Assembly: GCA_965222215.1 (NCBI GenBank)
Contig: OZ244931.1
Location: 3,038,001-3,102,000, forward strand
Length of the DNA: 64,000 bases
Reading direction: 5' to 3'
DNA from: JABJAG01 sp965222215
GTDB lineage: Bacteria; Pseudomonadota; Alphaproteobacteria; UBA6615
This document shows positions 18,023 to 25,743 of the stretch, in pieces. The position numbers were made by a program, and so were the translations under genes. The notes beneath the pieces are model-generated. The model was given only the letters and a program-made list of their open reading frames with translations. It searched no databases and was not told the origin of the DNA. Position 1 is the stretch's first letter, and every line of letters starts with the position of its first letter.

Positions 18023-18505
18023 TCAGCCCTCCCGCATGGTCTTGGCGGCATCCAGCGCCGCATCGACGATTCCCTGGTAGCCGGTGCACCGGCAGATGTT
18101 CCCGGAAATCGCCTCGCGCACCTCGCGCTCGGTGGGGTCCGGGTTTTCCTCGAGGAACGCCGCAAGCGACGTCAGCATGCCCGGCGTGCAGAAGCCGCAC
18201 TGCAGGCCGTGGTTGCGCCAGAACGCATCCTGCAGCGGATGCAGCGTGCCGTCGGCGTTCGACAGCCCCTCGACGGTGGTGACCTCCCTGCCCTTCGCCT
18301 GTACCGCCAGCATCAGGCAGGAGCGCACGGCCTCGCCGTCCACCAGCACGGTGCACGCGCCGCACACGCCGTGCTCACAGCCGAGATGGGTGCCGGTCAG
18401 GCCCAGCGTCTGGCGCAGGAAATCGCCCAGGCTGGTCCGGGTTTCCACATTGGCCGAGTGGCTTTCGCCGTTGACCGTCAGTTCGATATCGCGTGTGTCG
18501 GCCAT
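18023..18505 (-). CDS. Molybdenum hydroxylase [2Fe-2S] subunit (CoxS-like)
   Basis: A 160-residue iron-sulfur subunit with the plant-ferredoxin cluster motif CEHGVCGACTVLVDG (with a further Cys in RSCLML) and the second cluster motif CGFCTPGM plus ICRCTGYQ. It passes electrons from the molybdenum site to the FAD subunit. ATG 18505 begins MADTRDIELTVNGE and lies one base after the stop of the FAD subunit gene; the large subunit follows after three bases. Complete and of normal length for the family. Confidence 0.93.
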   Translation of the reverse strand: MADTRDIELTVNGESHSANVETRTSLGDFLRQTLGLTGTHLGCEHGVCGACTVLVDGEAVRSCLMLAVQAKGREVTTVEGLSNADGTLHPLQDAFWRNHGLQCGFCTPGMLTSLAAFLEENPDPTEREVREAISGNICRCTGYQGIVDAALDAAKTMREG

Positions 18506-18506
18506 G

Positions 18507-19373
18507 TCAGGCACTCCCTCCCGCGCGTTCCGCCGCTTTCGCAAGGGCCCGTTCCACCAGCGTCGCCGCCAGCCGCTGCCGGTAGGCCGACGTCACATAG
18601 GCGTCGGACATGGCGTCGATCTTGCGCGCGATCTCACCGGCGGCCTTGAAGGCGTCGGGGCCCGCCGTCTGCCCGACCAGCGCGGCCTCGGCCTCGTCCA
18701 GCCGGATCGGCTTCACGTCCGCGCCGCCGACGGAGATCGCCGCACGCGAGATGTTCCCGCCGCTCACCTCGAGCAGCGCCGCGACGCCGACGATGGCGAA
18801 ATCGCCGTGCCGGCGGGCGAACTCGGCAAATCCGTAGCCATGCCCGTCGGCCCAGATGGGCACCTTCACTTTCGTCAGCAGTTCGTCGGGGCCGAGGTTC
18901 GGGATCATGTAGGCGAAGGGCCATTCGGCGAACGGCACCTCGCGCGCGCCGTCCGGTCCCTCGACCGTCAGCACTGCGTCATAGGCCGCCATCAGGCAGG
19001 GCAGTTCGGCGGCGGGGTCGAGGTGGCACAGGCTGCCGCCGATGGTGCCGCGGTTGCGCGTCTGGAAGTGGCCGACCCAGTTGAGCGCCTCGGGCAGGAT
19101 GGGCGCCTTCGCGCCGACCGTCGCGTCGCGCATCAGGTCGCGCTGGCGGGTCATCGCCCCGATCTCCAGCGCGTCGCCCGTGTCGGTAATCCCGGCGAGG
19201 CCGTCGACCCCGTTGAGGTCGACCACATGGTCGGCGACGACAAATCGCATGTTGAGCATCGGCATCAGCGACTGGCCGCCGGCCAGCAGCTTCGCGTCCT
19301 CGTGCCGGCCGAGCAGCGCCACGGCCTCCGCCGCGCTTGCCGGGTCGTGATAGGTGAAGGGTGCGGGTTTCAT
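18507..19373 (-). CDS. Molybdenum hydroxylase FAD subunit (CoxM-like)
   Basis: A 288-residue FAD-binding subunit with the family signatures LLAGGQSLMPMLNMRF near residue 29 and the RNRGTIGGSLCHLDPAAELP loop near 105-125, which hold the FAD. The C-terminal part matches the CO-dehydrogenase flavoprotein C domain. It accepts electrons from the iron-sulfur subunit. The ATG at 19373 was chosen because the 51 upstream in-frame codons are translated from a repeat-like region (PALSSPDGEE). First gene of the M-S-L operon. Confidence 0.92.
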   Translation of the reverse strand: MKPAPFTYHDPASAAEAVALLGRHEDAKLLAGGQSLMPMLNMRFVVADHVVDLNGVDGLAGITDTGDALEIGAMTRQRDLMRDATVGAKAPILPEALNWVGHFQTRNRGTIGGSLCHLDPAAELPCLMAAYDAVLTVEGPDGAREVPFAEWPFAYMIPNLGPDELLTKVKVPIWADGHGYGFAEFARRHGDFAIVGVAALLEVSGGNISRAAISVGGADVKPIRLDEAEAALVGQTAGPDAFKAAGEIARKIDAMSDAYVTSAYRQRLAATLVERALAKAAERAGGSA

Positions 19374-19438
19374 GTCAGCCTTTGGTGATACCTGTTCGGT
19401 CGACCCCGAACGGTCGTGAGATCGATCCACCTTTCTCT

Positions 19439-19468
19439 CCCTCTCCTCCCCATCGGGGGAGGAGAGGG
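19439..19468. repeat. Strong hairpin in coxG-coxM gap
   Basis: CCCTCTCCTCCCC, loop ATCG, GGGGAGGAGAGGG: a perfect 13-base-pair inverted repeat. With the second hairpin at 19548-19577 it fills the 230-base gap between the coxG-like gene and coxM on the minus strand. There is no T tract, so it may be an intergenic repeat or an mRNA-stability or attenuation element rather than a standard terminator. Confidence 0.75.
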
Positions 19469-19547
19469 CCGGGGTGAGGTGGGGTTTGTGCAAACTTTTC
19501 GAGGATCGGCACCTGTCCGCACCCACCCGGCTCGCTCACGCTCGCCA

Positions 19548-19577
19548 CCCTCTCCTCCCTGAAGGAAGGAGAGGGTT
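19548..19577. repeat. Second CCTCTCCT hairpin in coxG-coxM gap
   Basis: CCCTCTCCT and AGGAGAGGG flank a ten-base centre, ending in TT on the plus strand. It shares its core with the hairpin 100 bases to the left. It lies just beyond the coxG-like stop codon on the minus strand, so it could reduce read-through into coxM. Confidence 0.6.
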
Positions 19578-19601
19578 GAAGGTCGTGTCCACAAGCCGCC
19601 T

Positions 19602-20252
19602 TCATGACCGTTTGCCGGTCAGCATCGCCCAGATCGCCCGGAAGAACAGGCTGATGCCGGAGATAGAATTGTCTTTTCGGGGAGCCGGCCCCGACGGTGT
19701 TTTTCCGGCGGGCGTCGCGGTCGCGCCCGTGGCCTCGGCGGCGGGCGCGTTCGGCTCCGGCGATGCTGTCGCGGCCGGCGCGGCGTCAGCCGGTGCGGCA
19801 TCCGCGCCGATCTCCGCTTCGAGATTTTTCGCGAAGTCGTCGATGATTTGGCCCGCCAGGGCATCGATCAGGCCCGCCGCGCGCCCGTACTGGGCGACCG
19901 AGCCGGACAGGTTCAGGTCGGTCGTGATGTCGACGCGGGTCCGACCGCCATCCTCGGACAGGGCAAACACGACATCGGCCTCGGCCGCGCCGCGCCCCTT
20001 GGTATCATTCCCCTTGGCGTGGACCTTCGCGGTGCGCGCGGCCGCGTCGATCTCGGTGATCTCCGCCTCGCCCGCAAAGGCGAGGCTCACCGGCCCGACG
20101 CGGACCTTGGCGCTGCCCTTGTAGGCGCGCTCGCCGACGACCTCGGTCAGTTCCGCGCCCGGCATGCACGGCGCGATGCGCGGCACATCGAGCAGGATAT
20201 TCCACGCCGTCTCCGGATCGGCCGGCACGGTGAAACTGTTCTGAAGCTGCAT
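19602..20252 (-). CDS. CO dehydrogenase subunit G (CoxG) family protein
   Basis: A 216-residue SRPBCC-fold protein with a lipid-anchor-like tail. Residues 1-145 are the ligand-binding START-like domain (FTVPADPETAWNILLDVPRI, then CMPGAELTEV). A low-complexity Ala/Pro linker (about 150-190) leads to a short hydrophobic end ISGISLFFRAIWAML. Known CoxG proteins recruit the hydroxylase to the cytoplasmic membrane and bind quinones. Lying upstream of the M-S-L genes on the same strand, it probably serves this enzyme by linking it to the respiratory chain. Confidence 0.85.
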   Translation of the reverse strand: MQLQNSFTVPADPETAWNILLDVPRIAPCMPGAELTEVVGERAYKGSAKVRVGPVSLAFAGEAEITEIDAAARTAKVHAKGNDTKGRGAAEADVVFALSEDGGRTRVDITTDLNLSGSVAQYGRAAGLIDALAGQIIDDFAKNLEAEIGADAAPADAAPAATASPEPNAPAAEATGATATPAGKTPSGPAPRKDNSISGISLFFRAIWAMLTGKRS

Positions 20253-20315
20253 TCGGTTCCCTGTCGCGCTCGCATGTTCGCCGGGGCGTTCGAACGCGCC
20301 CCGTTCCAGCCACGG

Positions 20316-20344
20316 ACAATAATTTTCCTATTGTGGAATCGCAA
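20316..20344 (-). promoter_or_regulatory. Putative promoter with inverted repeat, upstream of coxG-like gene
   Basis: On the minus strand TTGCGA and TATTGT are separated by 17 bases, a reasonable sigma-70-type pair about 65 bases before the coxG start. The -10 overlaps a perfect inverted repeat ACAATA-N7-TATTGT (20316-20334), which could be an operator. No regulator gene is adjacent, so control is inferred only. Confidence 0.45.
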
Positions 20345-20409
20345 GCGGTGCACCGACGACGCCCGGCATGACCGGCAACCGTGCGATCAGCACCGACCCC
20401 GTCTTCGGT

Positions 20410-21639
20410 TTAAAGGGTGTTTTTCACGATCTCGCCGTTTTTCATGATCAACGGCATATTCTCGTCAGTTCGTTCGAATACCGTCACGTCCTGAAGCGGC
20501 GATGTCGAGAGAAGCACAAGATCGGCAAACGCTCCGGGAGCAATCGTGCCGATCTCACCGCTTTTTTGCATTATTTCCGCGTTCACGGACGTCGCGGACT
20601 TCAGAACGTCGATCGGACGGTCGACCTCGCACCTGTAGCGAAACTCCCTCGCCTGGAAAACATCGAGTTCAGTACCGAATATGTCCGTCCCCAGTCCGAG
20701 CTTCACCCCCGCCCGCCGGCAGTTTTCGATCGAATTCAAAATTCGATCTGTCGCGCCGGATGCTTTCGACACCGACTGAGGGGAAAGTCCGACTTCCTCC
20801 CAATGCTCCGCGAGCATATGCAGCACGGCCACGGTCGGAACAACAAAGGTGTCTCCCGATGCGGCTATCATTTTTGCCGTCGACGCGGAAATTTCCGTGC
20901 CGTGGTCGATTGAGCGCACACCGAATTCGACGCACCGCCGGGCCGAATCGTCGGTGTGACAATGCGCAACGACATATTTTCCGAATCGCCGCGCTTCCTC
21001 GACGATCGCATGGAATTCGTCGTCTCCGAAATGCGACATGGATATGGGATTGGCATGGGTGGCGACGCCACCGGACAAGAACATCTTTATATGATCGGCT
21101 CCACGCCGAAACTCGTTCCGAACCGTCTCCCGGATCGAATCGCTTCCATCGACAACCTGGCTGATGACGCCGGAGTATCCGCAACGGCACGAATCGTCTT
21201 GAGCGGGGAGCCGAAAGTCACCATGGCCCCCGGTTTGCGCGAGTGCCTTGCCACCGAAACAGAACCGTGGCCCTGGGGACAACCCCTGGGAAACAGCCTC
21301 AAACAGGCCAACATCACCGCCCCCCGTATCCCGGACCGTCGTAAACCCCCTCAACAGAGCACGGTTCAGTTTTCTCAACGCATGGGCGACGCGAACCGCT
21401 TCGGGCATCCGGTCCAGTTTCTGAAAATCCAGGCTCGCGCCATAAGCATGGAAATGAGCATCAATCAGACCGGGCATGAGGAACTTTCCGCTGCAATCGA
21501 TCTCGACGGCGCTGTCGGATCGAATCGCGGTCTCGCTCACTTCCCTGATGATTTGCCCTTCGACCAAAACGCTCGCGCGCTCAACAATGTCGTCCGAGAC
21601 CCCATCGAACAGAACAGCGTTTGAAAGAATGTATTTCAT
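20410..21639 (-). CDS. Metal-dependent amidohydrolase (imidazolonepropionase/prolidase-like)
   Basis: A 409-residue amidohydrolase with the whole metal site visible: HxH in LIDAHFHAYG near residue 62, the carboxylated-lysine segment HIKMFLSGGVATH near 185, HCHTDD and SIDHGTEI for the two histidines, and GLGTDIFG with the last aspartate. The family includes dipeptidases and imidazolone-like hydrolases; the substrate is unknown. The gene is clearly A+T-richer than its neighbours and heads a block with a small membrane protein and a cupin, suggesting a transferred catabolic unit. Confidence 0.87.
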   Translation of the reverse strand: MKYILSNAVLFDGVSDDIVERASVLVEGQIIREVSETAIRSDSAVEIDCSGKFLMPGLIDAHFHAYGASLDFQKLDRMPEAVRVAHALRKLNRALLRGFTTVRDTGGGDVGLFEAVSQGLSPGPRFCFGGKALAQTGGHGDFRLPAQDDSCRCGYSGVISQVVDGSDSIRETVRNEFRRGADHIKMFLSGGVATHANPISMSHFGDDEFHAIVEEARRFGKYVVAHCHTDDSARRCVEFGVRSIDHGTEISASTAKMIAASGDTFVVPTVAVLHMLAEHWEEVGLSPQSVSKASGATDRILNSIENCRRAGVKLGLGTDIFGTELDVFQAREFRYRCEVDRPIDVLKSATSVNAEIMQKSGEIGTIAPGAFADLVLLSTSPLQDVTVFERTDENMPLIMKNGEIVKNTL

Positions 21640-21695
21640 GCGAGATGGCGCATTACGATAAGTGCGACGAGCACAACAACACCAAAAGAATTCAA

Positions 21696-22007
21696 CTATA
21701 CAGCAATAAACCGTGTGTAATAATTTAAATAGCCGTCGGATTTTTTATTAAAAACATGTTCTAATACTCCGAATCTGGCGATAAAAAATATCATTGCACC
21801 GAGCATGATCGTCCACCCCGGCAAAGGGGCGATATCTCGCATGAGGAAGACCAGATAGGCTGATGTAATCAGGACGCTCCCGAACGCCGGGTCAGTCGGG
21901 CTCAGGGACCTGCGGATCACGTCGCCGGTCAACTGATTGAAAATATTGTATAAAATAGCAAGACCAAAGTACAAATGGCCAAGATTGATGACGATACTTT
22001 GACCCAT
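21696..22007 (-). CDS. Small predicted membrane protein
   Basis: A 103-residue protein I do not recognise, with about three hydrophobic segments (LGHLYFGLAILYNIF, LITSAYLVFLMRDI, TIMLGAMIFFIARF) and a polar tail. The ATG at 22007 has a GGGAAG site six bases upstream. An earlier in-frame ATG at 22061 adds a basic segment and lacks such a site. It lies between the cupin and amidohydrolase genes on the same strand and is strongly A+T-rich. It could be a small transporter or anchor subunit, but nothing in the sequence decides this. Confidence 0.6.
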   Translation of the reverse strand: MGQSIVINLGHLYFGLAILYNIFNQLTGDVIRRSLSPTDPAFGSVLITSAYLVFLMRDIAPLPGWTIMLGAMIFFIARFGVLEHVFNKKSDGYLNYYTRFIAV

Positions 22008-22156
22008 GAAACTTCCCGATAACGATCCATACCGCGGGCGCCGGAAACATGACTGTCGCAACCTGTACGGCCAACGGATCTATGAGAACGAATATTTTGC
22101 AACCAGGATACCAAGAGGCGTTGAACCTGCCGGCAGCCGACGAGGTCAGTTCGCGA

Positions 22157-22696
22157 TCAATCGATAAACGCGCCCTCGTCGTCGACGGAAAGGCCGGCAT
22201 CCCTGGCCTCCTGAATGACGGAAGGGTGCCATTGGACCTTCCCGGCATCGGGCCCACCGACAATGGCGAGCACAACGGTTTCGACATCCCCTGAATTATA
22301 GAATGCCCGGAACACGCCAGGCGGAATGGAGAAAATGTCGTACTTGCCGAGAGAGATTTCCTCGCGTTTGTCGCCATTCATCCAGTAGCAGGTGATCTCT
22401 CCCTCAAGCACCATGAACACTTCTTCGGTCTCGTGCCGGTGCAATGCCGGCCCGGTTCCCGGCTTGCAGCGAAAACCGCCGACATTGAAGCCGTAGGCGA
22501 GCGCCGAAATTTCCGGCGCCGCATCACCTTCGAAAACACCCTCTGCATCGGATTGCAAACCGATGACATTGAAAACTTCCCGGCTGTACTTCGGAATATG
22601 CTGGTCCACGAAGTTTTTCATGAGAGACCGGCGGTTGTTCCACCGGAACACTGCAGTTTTTTCGACTTCCTCGGCGCTCACCCGCGGTTCATCCAT
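22157..22696 (-). CDS. Cupin-domain protein
   Basis: A 179-residue single-cupin protein. The metal-binding core is visible: GTGPALHRHETEEVFMVLEG (motif 1 with two histidines and a glutamate) near residues 80-100, and IPPGVFRAFYNSGD (motif 2) near 125-138, where the usual histidine position is replaced by phenylalanine/alanine. First gene of the leftward block with the membrane protein and amidohydrolase, and divergent from the GntR-type regulator across a palindrome-rich spacer. Probably an isomerase, dioxygenase or ligand-sensing protein. Confidence 0.8.
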   Translation of the reverse strand: MDEPRVSAEEVEKTAVFRWNNRRSLMKNFVDQHIPKYSREVFNVIGLQSDAEGVFEGDAAPEISALAYGFNVGGFRCKPGTGPALHRHETEEVFMVLEGEITCYWMNGDKREEISLGKYDIFSIPPGVFRAFYNSGDVETVVLAIVGGPDAGKVQWHPSVIQEARDAGLSVDDEGAFID

Positions 22697-22735
22697 GCCG
22701 TTTCCTCCATCGTCCTCAAAGTGGCTGGCTATTTA

Positions 22736-22777
22736 AAACACTAAATTATGCATAATTCAATGCACTATCTAGTGTTT
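22736..22777. promoter_or_regulatory. Palindromic operator candidate between cupin and GntR-type genes
   Basis: Two nested symmetric elements: a perfect eight-base inverted repeat AAACACTA (22736-22743) and TAGTGTTT (22770-22777), and inside it the perfect 14-base palindrome AATTATGCATAATT (22744-22757). The site is only 40 bases upstream of the cupin start and far more A+T-rich than its surroundings. The adjacent divergent GntR/FCD regulator is the obvious candidate to bind it. Confidence 0.6.
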
Positions 22778-22971
22778 CGATGGTTCATGGATTGTCGCCC
22801 GGATCCCTGCCCGATCGGCCGGGCCGGACTTGTCCGACGGTATCCGGTCGCAGCCGCACGACCCTTGACTGCAGCTCGACCGGGGGCGCTCTATCGGTCC
22901 GGATAAACCACTTCCAAGAGCGCGGCCCCACTCGTTTAAAAGTACCGTCAGGAATACCCGAGGTAGGATTG

Positions 22972-23652
22972 ATGACGTCTCACGGCAGGCACGTAAAAAC
23001 GAAAGAGAAGATTGTGATCGACTACGTCGATCAGGAAATAACCGCCAACAGGCTGGTTCCGGGACAAAGACTCGTCGAGGCCGATATCGGAAAGGCACTG
23101 AACATAAGCAATTCCGCCATCCGCGCGGCCTTCCGCACGCTTGCCGCACGCGGGATTCTGGAAATTCTGCCGAACCGAGGCGCCTCGATACGCCAGATAA
23201 ACCTGACCGAACTATGGGAACTGATCGAGTATAGAGGCGGGCTTAGCGTATCGCTGGCGCTTTGCGCTGCGAGGTACATGAACGAAGATCGACACCGAAA
23301 AAGTATCGTGGCGGCGATGCGCAAAATCGAAAATTCAGCGAAAAACGCCGATATGTTCGAGATCAGTTCATCTGCCCAAAGCTACTGGGACACCCTCGGT
23401 GAGCTCGGCCGAAACAGGCTTATAAACGAACGGATACAAGATCCGATTGTCAGCCACTTTCTGCACAGAAGCGTTCAGCTGGAAATGAATGCGGCCCAGA
23501 TCAGAAAAATGGCCGCCAGGATGACGCACAACTTCTCAAGCACGACCGAAGCACTGCTGGAGCTGAACGCTCAAAAAGCAGCGCAGGGGATGATACAGAA
23601 CATCCTCGACTGGCACGAAACCCTGGATGTCGAGAACAGAATCGGCAGGTGA
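22972..23652 (+). CDS. GntR family transcriptional regulator, FCD type
   Basis: A 226-residue regulator. Residues 8-72 form the winged helix-turn-helix: TANRLVPGQRLVEADIGKAL, ISNSAIRAAFRTLAARGILE and the wing NRGASIRQI. The rest is an all-helical FCD-like effector domain, shorter and with fewer histidines than usual, so its metal site may be altered. ATG 22972 has an AGGTAGGA site. It is divergent from the cupin-membrane protein-amidohydrolase block, with a palindromic operator between, so it probably controls that block. Confidence 0.85.
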   Translation: MTSHGRHVKTKEKIVIDYVDQEITANRLVPGQRLVEADIGKALNISNSAIRAAFRTLAARGILEILPNRGASIRQINLTELWELIEYRGGLSVSLALCAARYMNEDRHRKSIVAAMRKIENSAKNADMFEISSSAQSYWDTLGELGRNRLINERIQDPIVSHFLHRSVQLEMNAAQIRKMAARMTHNFSSTTEALLELNAQKAAQGMIQNILDWHETLDVENRIGR

Positions 23653-23712
23653 CCGTACGCCAGTTAGCCAAGCGAATATCTCGAATGGCACTCAACACGG
23701 CGGGCCTGGTCT

Positions 23713-24531
23713 CTAAAGCCCGTCGTCCTGGCCGTGGACGTGGTAGCCGATCTCGCGGGACGGCGCGCGGCCGGCGCTGTCGACGCCGGTCGGCAGCCAC
23801 GCGCAGACATTCGCACCCGGCGACCACACGGTCTCGCAGGGGCCCGGCACGAAGAACTCCACGAAAACGAAGTCGTCGTCGCTCTCGTTGATGAAGGCAT
23901 GGGGCTCGTGCTCGTAATTGTAGAGCAGGTCGCCCGCCTCCAGCGTGTGGGCCACGCCGTCGAGCAGCGCGGTGCCGCGCCCGGCGATCACGTACTGGAA
24001 ATGCTCCGCGCCGACATGGTGGTGCTCCGGCGCGGCAGTGCCCGGCGGATAGGAAATCATCTCGCCCTTGAAGGCGTTCGTGCCGGCCAGCGCCGGCGTC
24101 GCCATATAGATCCGCCTGCGCGCATCGTGCTCGCTCTCCAGCACCGGTTCGCGGGTCCACTCGACCGTGCGCAGCTCGGTCGGCATCTCGGCGAGCGCGT
24201 CGTCGAAGCGCGCGGCGTCAGGCACCTCGGCGAACAGCAGGGTGCTTTCGCTGTCGCCGGAGGCGAATTCACCGGAAAATCCGAGCGGCATATAGGCGAT
24301 ACGGTCGGTGCCGAGATCCGTCCCCGCCAACGTTCCGCCGCCATCGAGCACATGCATCCAGCCGACGGCCCCGCCGTCGAGGTCGATCGCGAAAGAACCT
24401 CCTGCATCGACCGAGACCCGGCGCAGACGAATCCGGTCATTGCCGATCCGCTCCGGCGTGATCACGTCGGCCACGCGGCTGGCGCCCGCGGCGGTCGCTT
24501 CGACGTCTCGATTCTGGACGATCACAGGCAC
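23713..24531 (-). CDS. Bicupin protein, ureidoglycine-aminohydrolase-like
   Basis: A 272-residue protein with two cupin barrels. The C-terminal one is the metal site: EHHHVGAEHFQYVIAGRG near residues 165-183 and ANDHEPHAF-like YNYEHEPHAFINES near 205-218. The N-terminal barrel has lost the ligands. The layout resembles (S)-ureidoglycine aminohydrolase, but no other purine-degradation gene is close. GTG 24531 was chosen since GGGAGGAG lies seven bases before it; the open frame extends upstream only through the tRNA gene. Confidence 0.72.
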   Translation of the reverse strand: MPVIVQNRDVEATAAGASRVADVITPERIGNDRIRLRRVSVDAGGSFAIDLDGGAVGWMHVLDGGGTLAGTDLGTDRIAYMPLGFSGEFASGDSESTLLFAEVPDAARFDDALAEMPTELRTVEWTREPVLESEHDARRRIYMATPALAGTNAFKGEMISYPPGTAAPEHHHVGAEHFQYVIAGRGTALLDGVAHTLEAGDLLYNYEHEPHAFINESDDDFVFVEFFVPGPCETVWSPGANVCAWLPTGVDSAGRAPSREIGYHVHGQDDGL

Positions 24532-24566
24532 GGCGCGGCTCCTCCCGAAAATCGCAAAACGCGCTC

Positions 24567-24653
24567 TGGTGCCCCCGGGGAGACTTGAACTCCCACGCCG
24601 TTGCCGGCAACAGATTTTGAGTCTGCCGCGTCTACCAATTCCGCCACAGGGGC
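24567..24653 (-). tRNA. tRNA-Leu (anticodon CAA)
   Basis: On the minus strand the gene starts GCCCCTGTGGCGGAATTGGT and ends with a matching acceptor strand followed by an encoded CCA (24567-24569). The D-loop GGTAGACGCG, anticodon stem-loop GCAGA-CTCAAAA-TCTGT with CAA, a long variable arm GCCGGCAACGGC and the T arm GGGAGTTCAAGTCTCCC make it a class II leucine tRNA. Length is 87 bases including CCA. Confidence 0.96.
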
Positions 24654-24670
24654 CCGGAATGCGTGGCATC

Positions 24671-24700
24671 TGCATAGTGCGCCCGGCGGGCCGGGGTCAA
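24671..24700 (-). promoter_or_regulatory. Probable promoter of the tRNA-Leu gene
   Basis: Minus strand TTGACC, 18-base spacer, TATGCA, with the -10 ending 17 bases before the first base of the tRNA. The spacer is GC-rich. Confidence 0.6.
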
Positions 24701-24797
24701 CCTTCTCCGACATTCCGGCAACCATGTGACCGGCGTCACTTCGTGCGCCCTCTTTCGGCCCTACCTATCGCGTATCGACACGCCGAGGAGCGAACCG

Positions 24798-25040
24798 ATG
24801 CGCACGAACATTCGAATTCTCGCCGCCCTGCTGACGGTCTGGGTGGCCGTTATCGTCATGATGGCGCTGGCCCCCCAGGCGACCGGCACGCGCACGGCCA
24901 ACGCCGAACCCGGCCAGCAGGTGGCGGCCGCGTCCGGCGCGGCCGTGCGGTCGGACAATTTCAGTCATACCGGCCTCTGGGTGCTGGAAGTCGGGCATGA
25001 CGGTACCGCCGTATTCGTGCGTGACATCCGGCGCCAGTAA
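24798..25040 (+). CDS. Small exported or membrane-anchored hypothetical protein
   Basis: An 80-residue protein: a basic start (MRTNIR), a hydrophobic segment LAALLTVWVAVIVMMALAP that acts as a signal or anchor, an Ala-rich linker, and a short C-terminal sequence TGLWVLEVGHDGTAVFVRDI. A GAGGAG site precedes the ATG. I do not recognise it. It lies between the tRNA gene and the YqaA-like gene, both well separated, so it may be transcribed alone. Confidence 0.55.
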   Translation: MRTNIRILAALLTVWVAVIVMMALAPQATGTRTANAEPGQQVAAASGAAVRSDNFSHTGLWVLEVGHDGTAVFVRDIRRQ

Positions 25041-25123
25041 CGCGCCTCCCCTGCCGACGATGGACACGAAGCGGGGCGGGCTGATAGAGGGCGAGGATTG
25101 AGTTCAGGGGGATCCGCCCGAGC

Positions 25124-25705
25124 ATGTTGCGTAGCCTTTACGACTGGACGATGCGCCTGGGCGCATCCCGCCACGCGGTGTGGGCGCTGGCCGCGGTGGC
25201 CTTCGTCGAGAGCTCGTTCTTCCCGATCCCGCCGGACGTCCTGCTGATCCCGATGATCCTCGCGGCGCGCAGCCGTGCCTGGAAACTGGCCGCCGTGTGC
25301 ACCGTGTCGTCGGTCGCGGGCGGCTATTTCGGCTACCTGATCGGCTTCGCCCTGTTCGACACCTTCGGCCAGCCCGTGATCGCCTTCTACGGGTTCGAGG
25401 AGGTCTTCGCCGAGTTCACCGGCCGCTACAACGAGCTGGGCGCGTGGATCGTCGCGGTGTTCGGGATCACGCCCTTCCCCTACAAGGTGATCACCATCGC
25501 CAGCGGCGTGACCCAGCTCGACCCGTTCGTGTTCGGCATCGCCTCGCTGGCCTCGCGCGGCGCACGGTTTTTTATCGTCGCGGCGCTGATCTGGTACTTC
25601 GGCCCGCCGATCCGCACCTTCGTCGAGCGCTACCTCGGCTGGGTCGCGCTGGCGTGCGTCGTCCTGCTGATCGGCGGATTTGTCGCGATCAGGTTCCTGC
25701 TGTAG
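25124..25705 (+). CDS. DedA/YqaA family membrane protein
   Basis: A 193-residue integral membrane protein with about five membrane segments. The family motif region FVESSFFPIPPDVLLIPMIL near residues 27-46 and the GITPFPYKVITIASGVTQL loop near 113-132 match the SNARE-associated/DedA superfamily, YqaA branch. DedA proteins are linked to lipid flipping and envelope homeostasis. Followed 38 bases later by dsbB on the same strand. Confidence 0.87.
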   Translation: MLRSLYDWTMRLGASRHAVWALAAVAFVESSFFPIPPDVLLIPMILAARSRAWKLAAVCTVSSVAGGYFGYLIGFALFDTFGQPVIAFYGFEEVFAEFTGRYNELGAWIVAVFGITPFPYKVITIASGVTQLDPFVFGIASLASRGARFFIVAALIWYFGPPIRTFVERYLGWVALACVVLLIGGFVAIRFLL

Positions 25706-25743
25706 CGCTGGCGGCTTTCGGCCGGACGTCCTATATCGACGCC

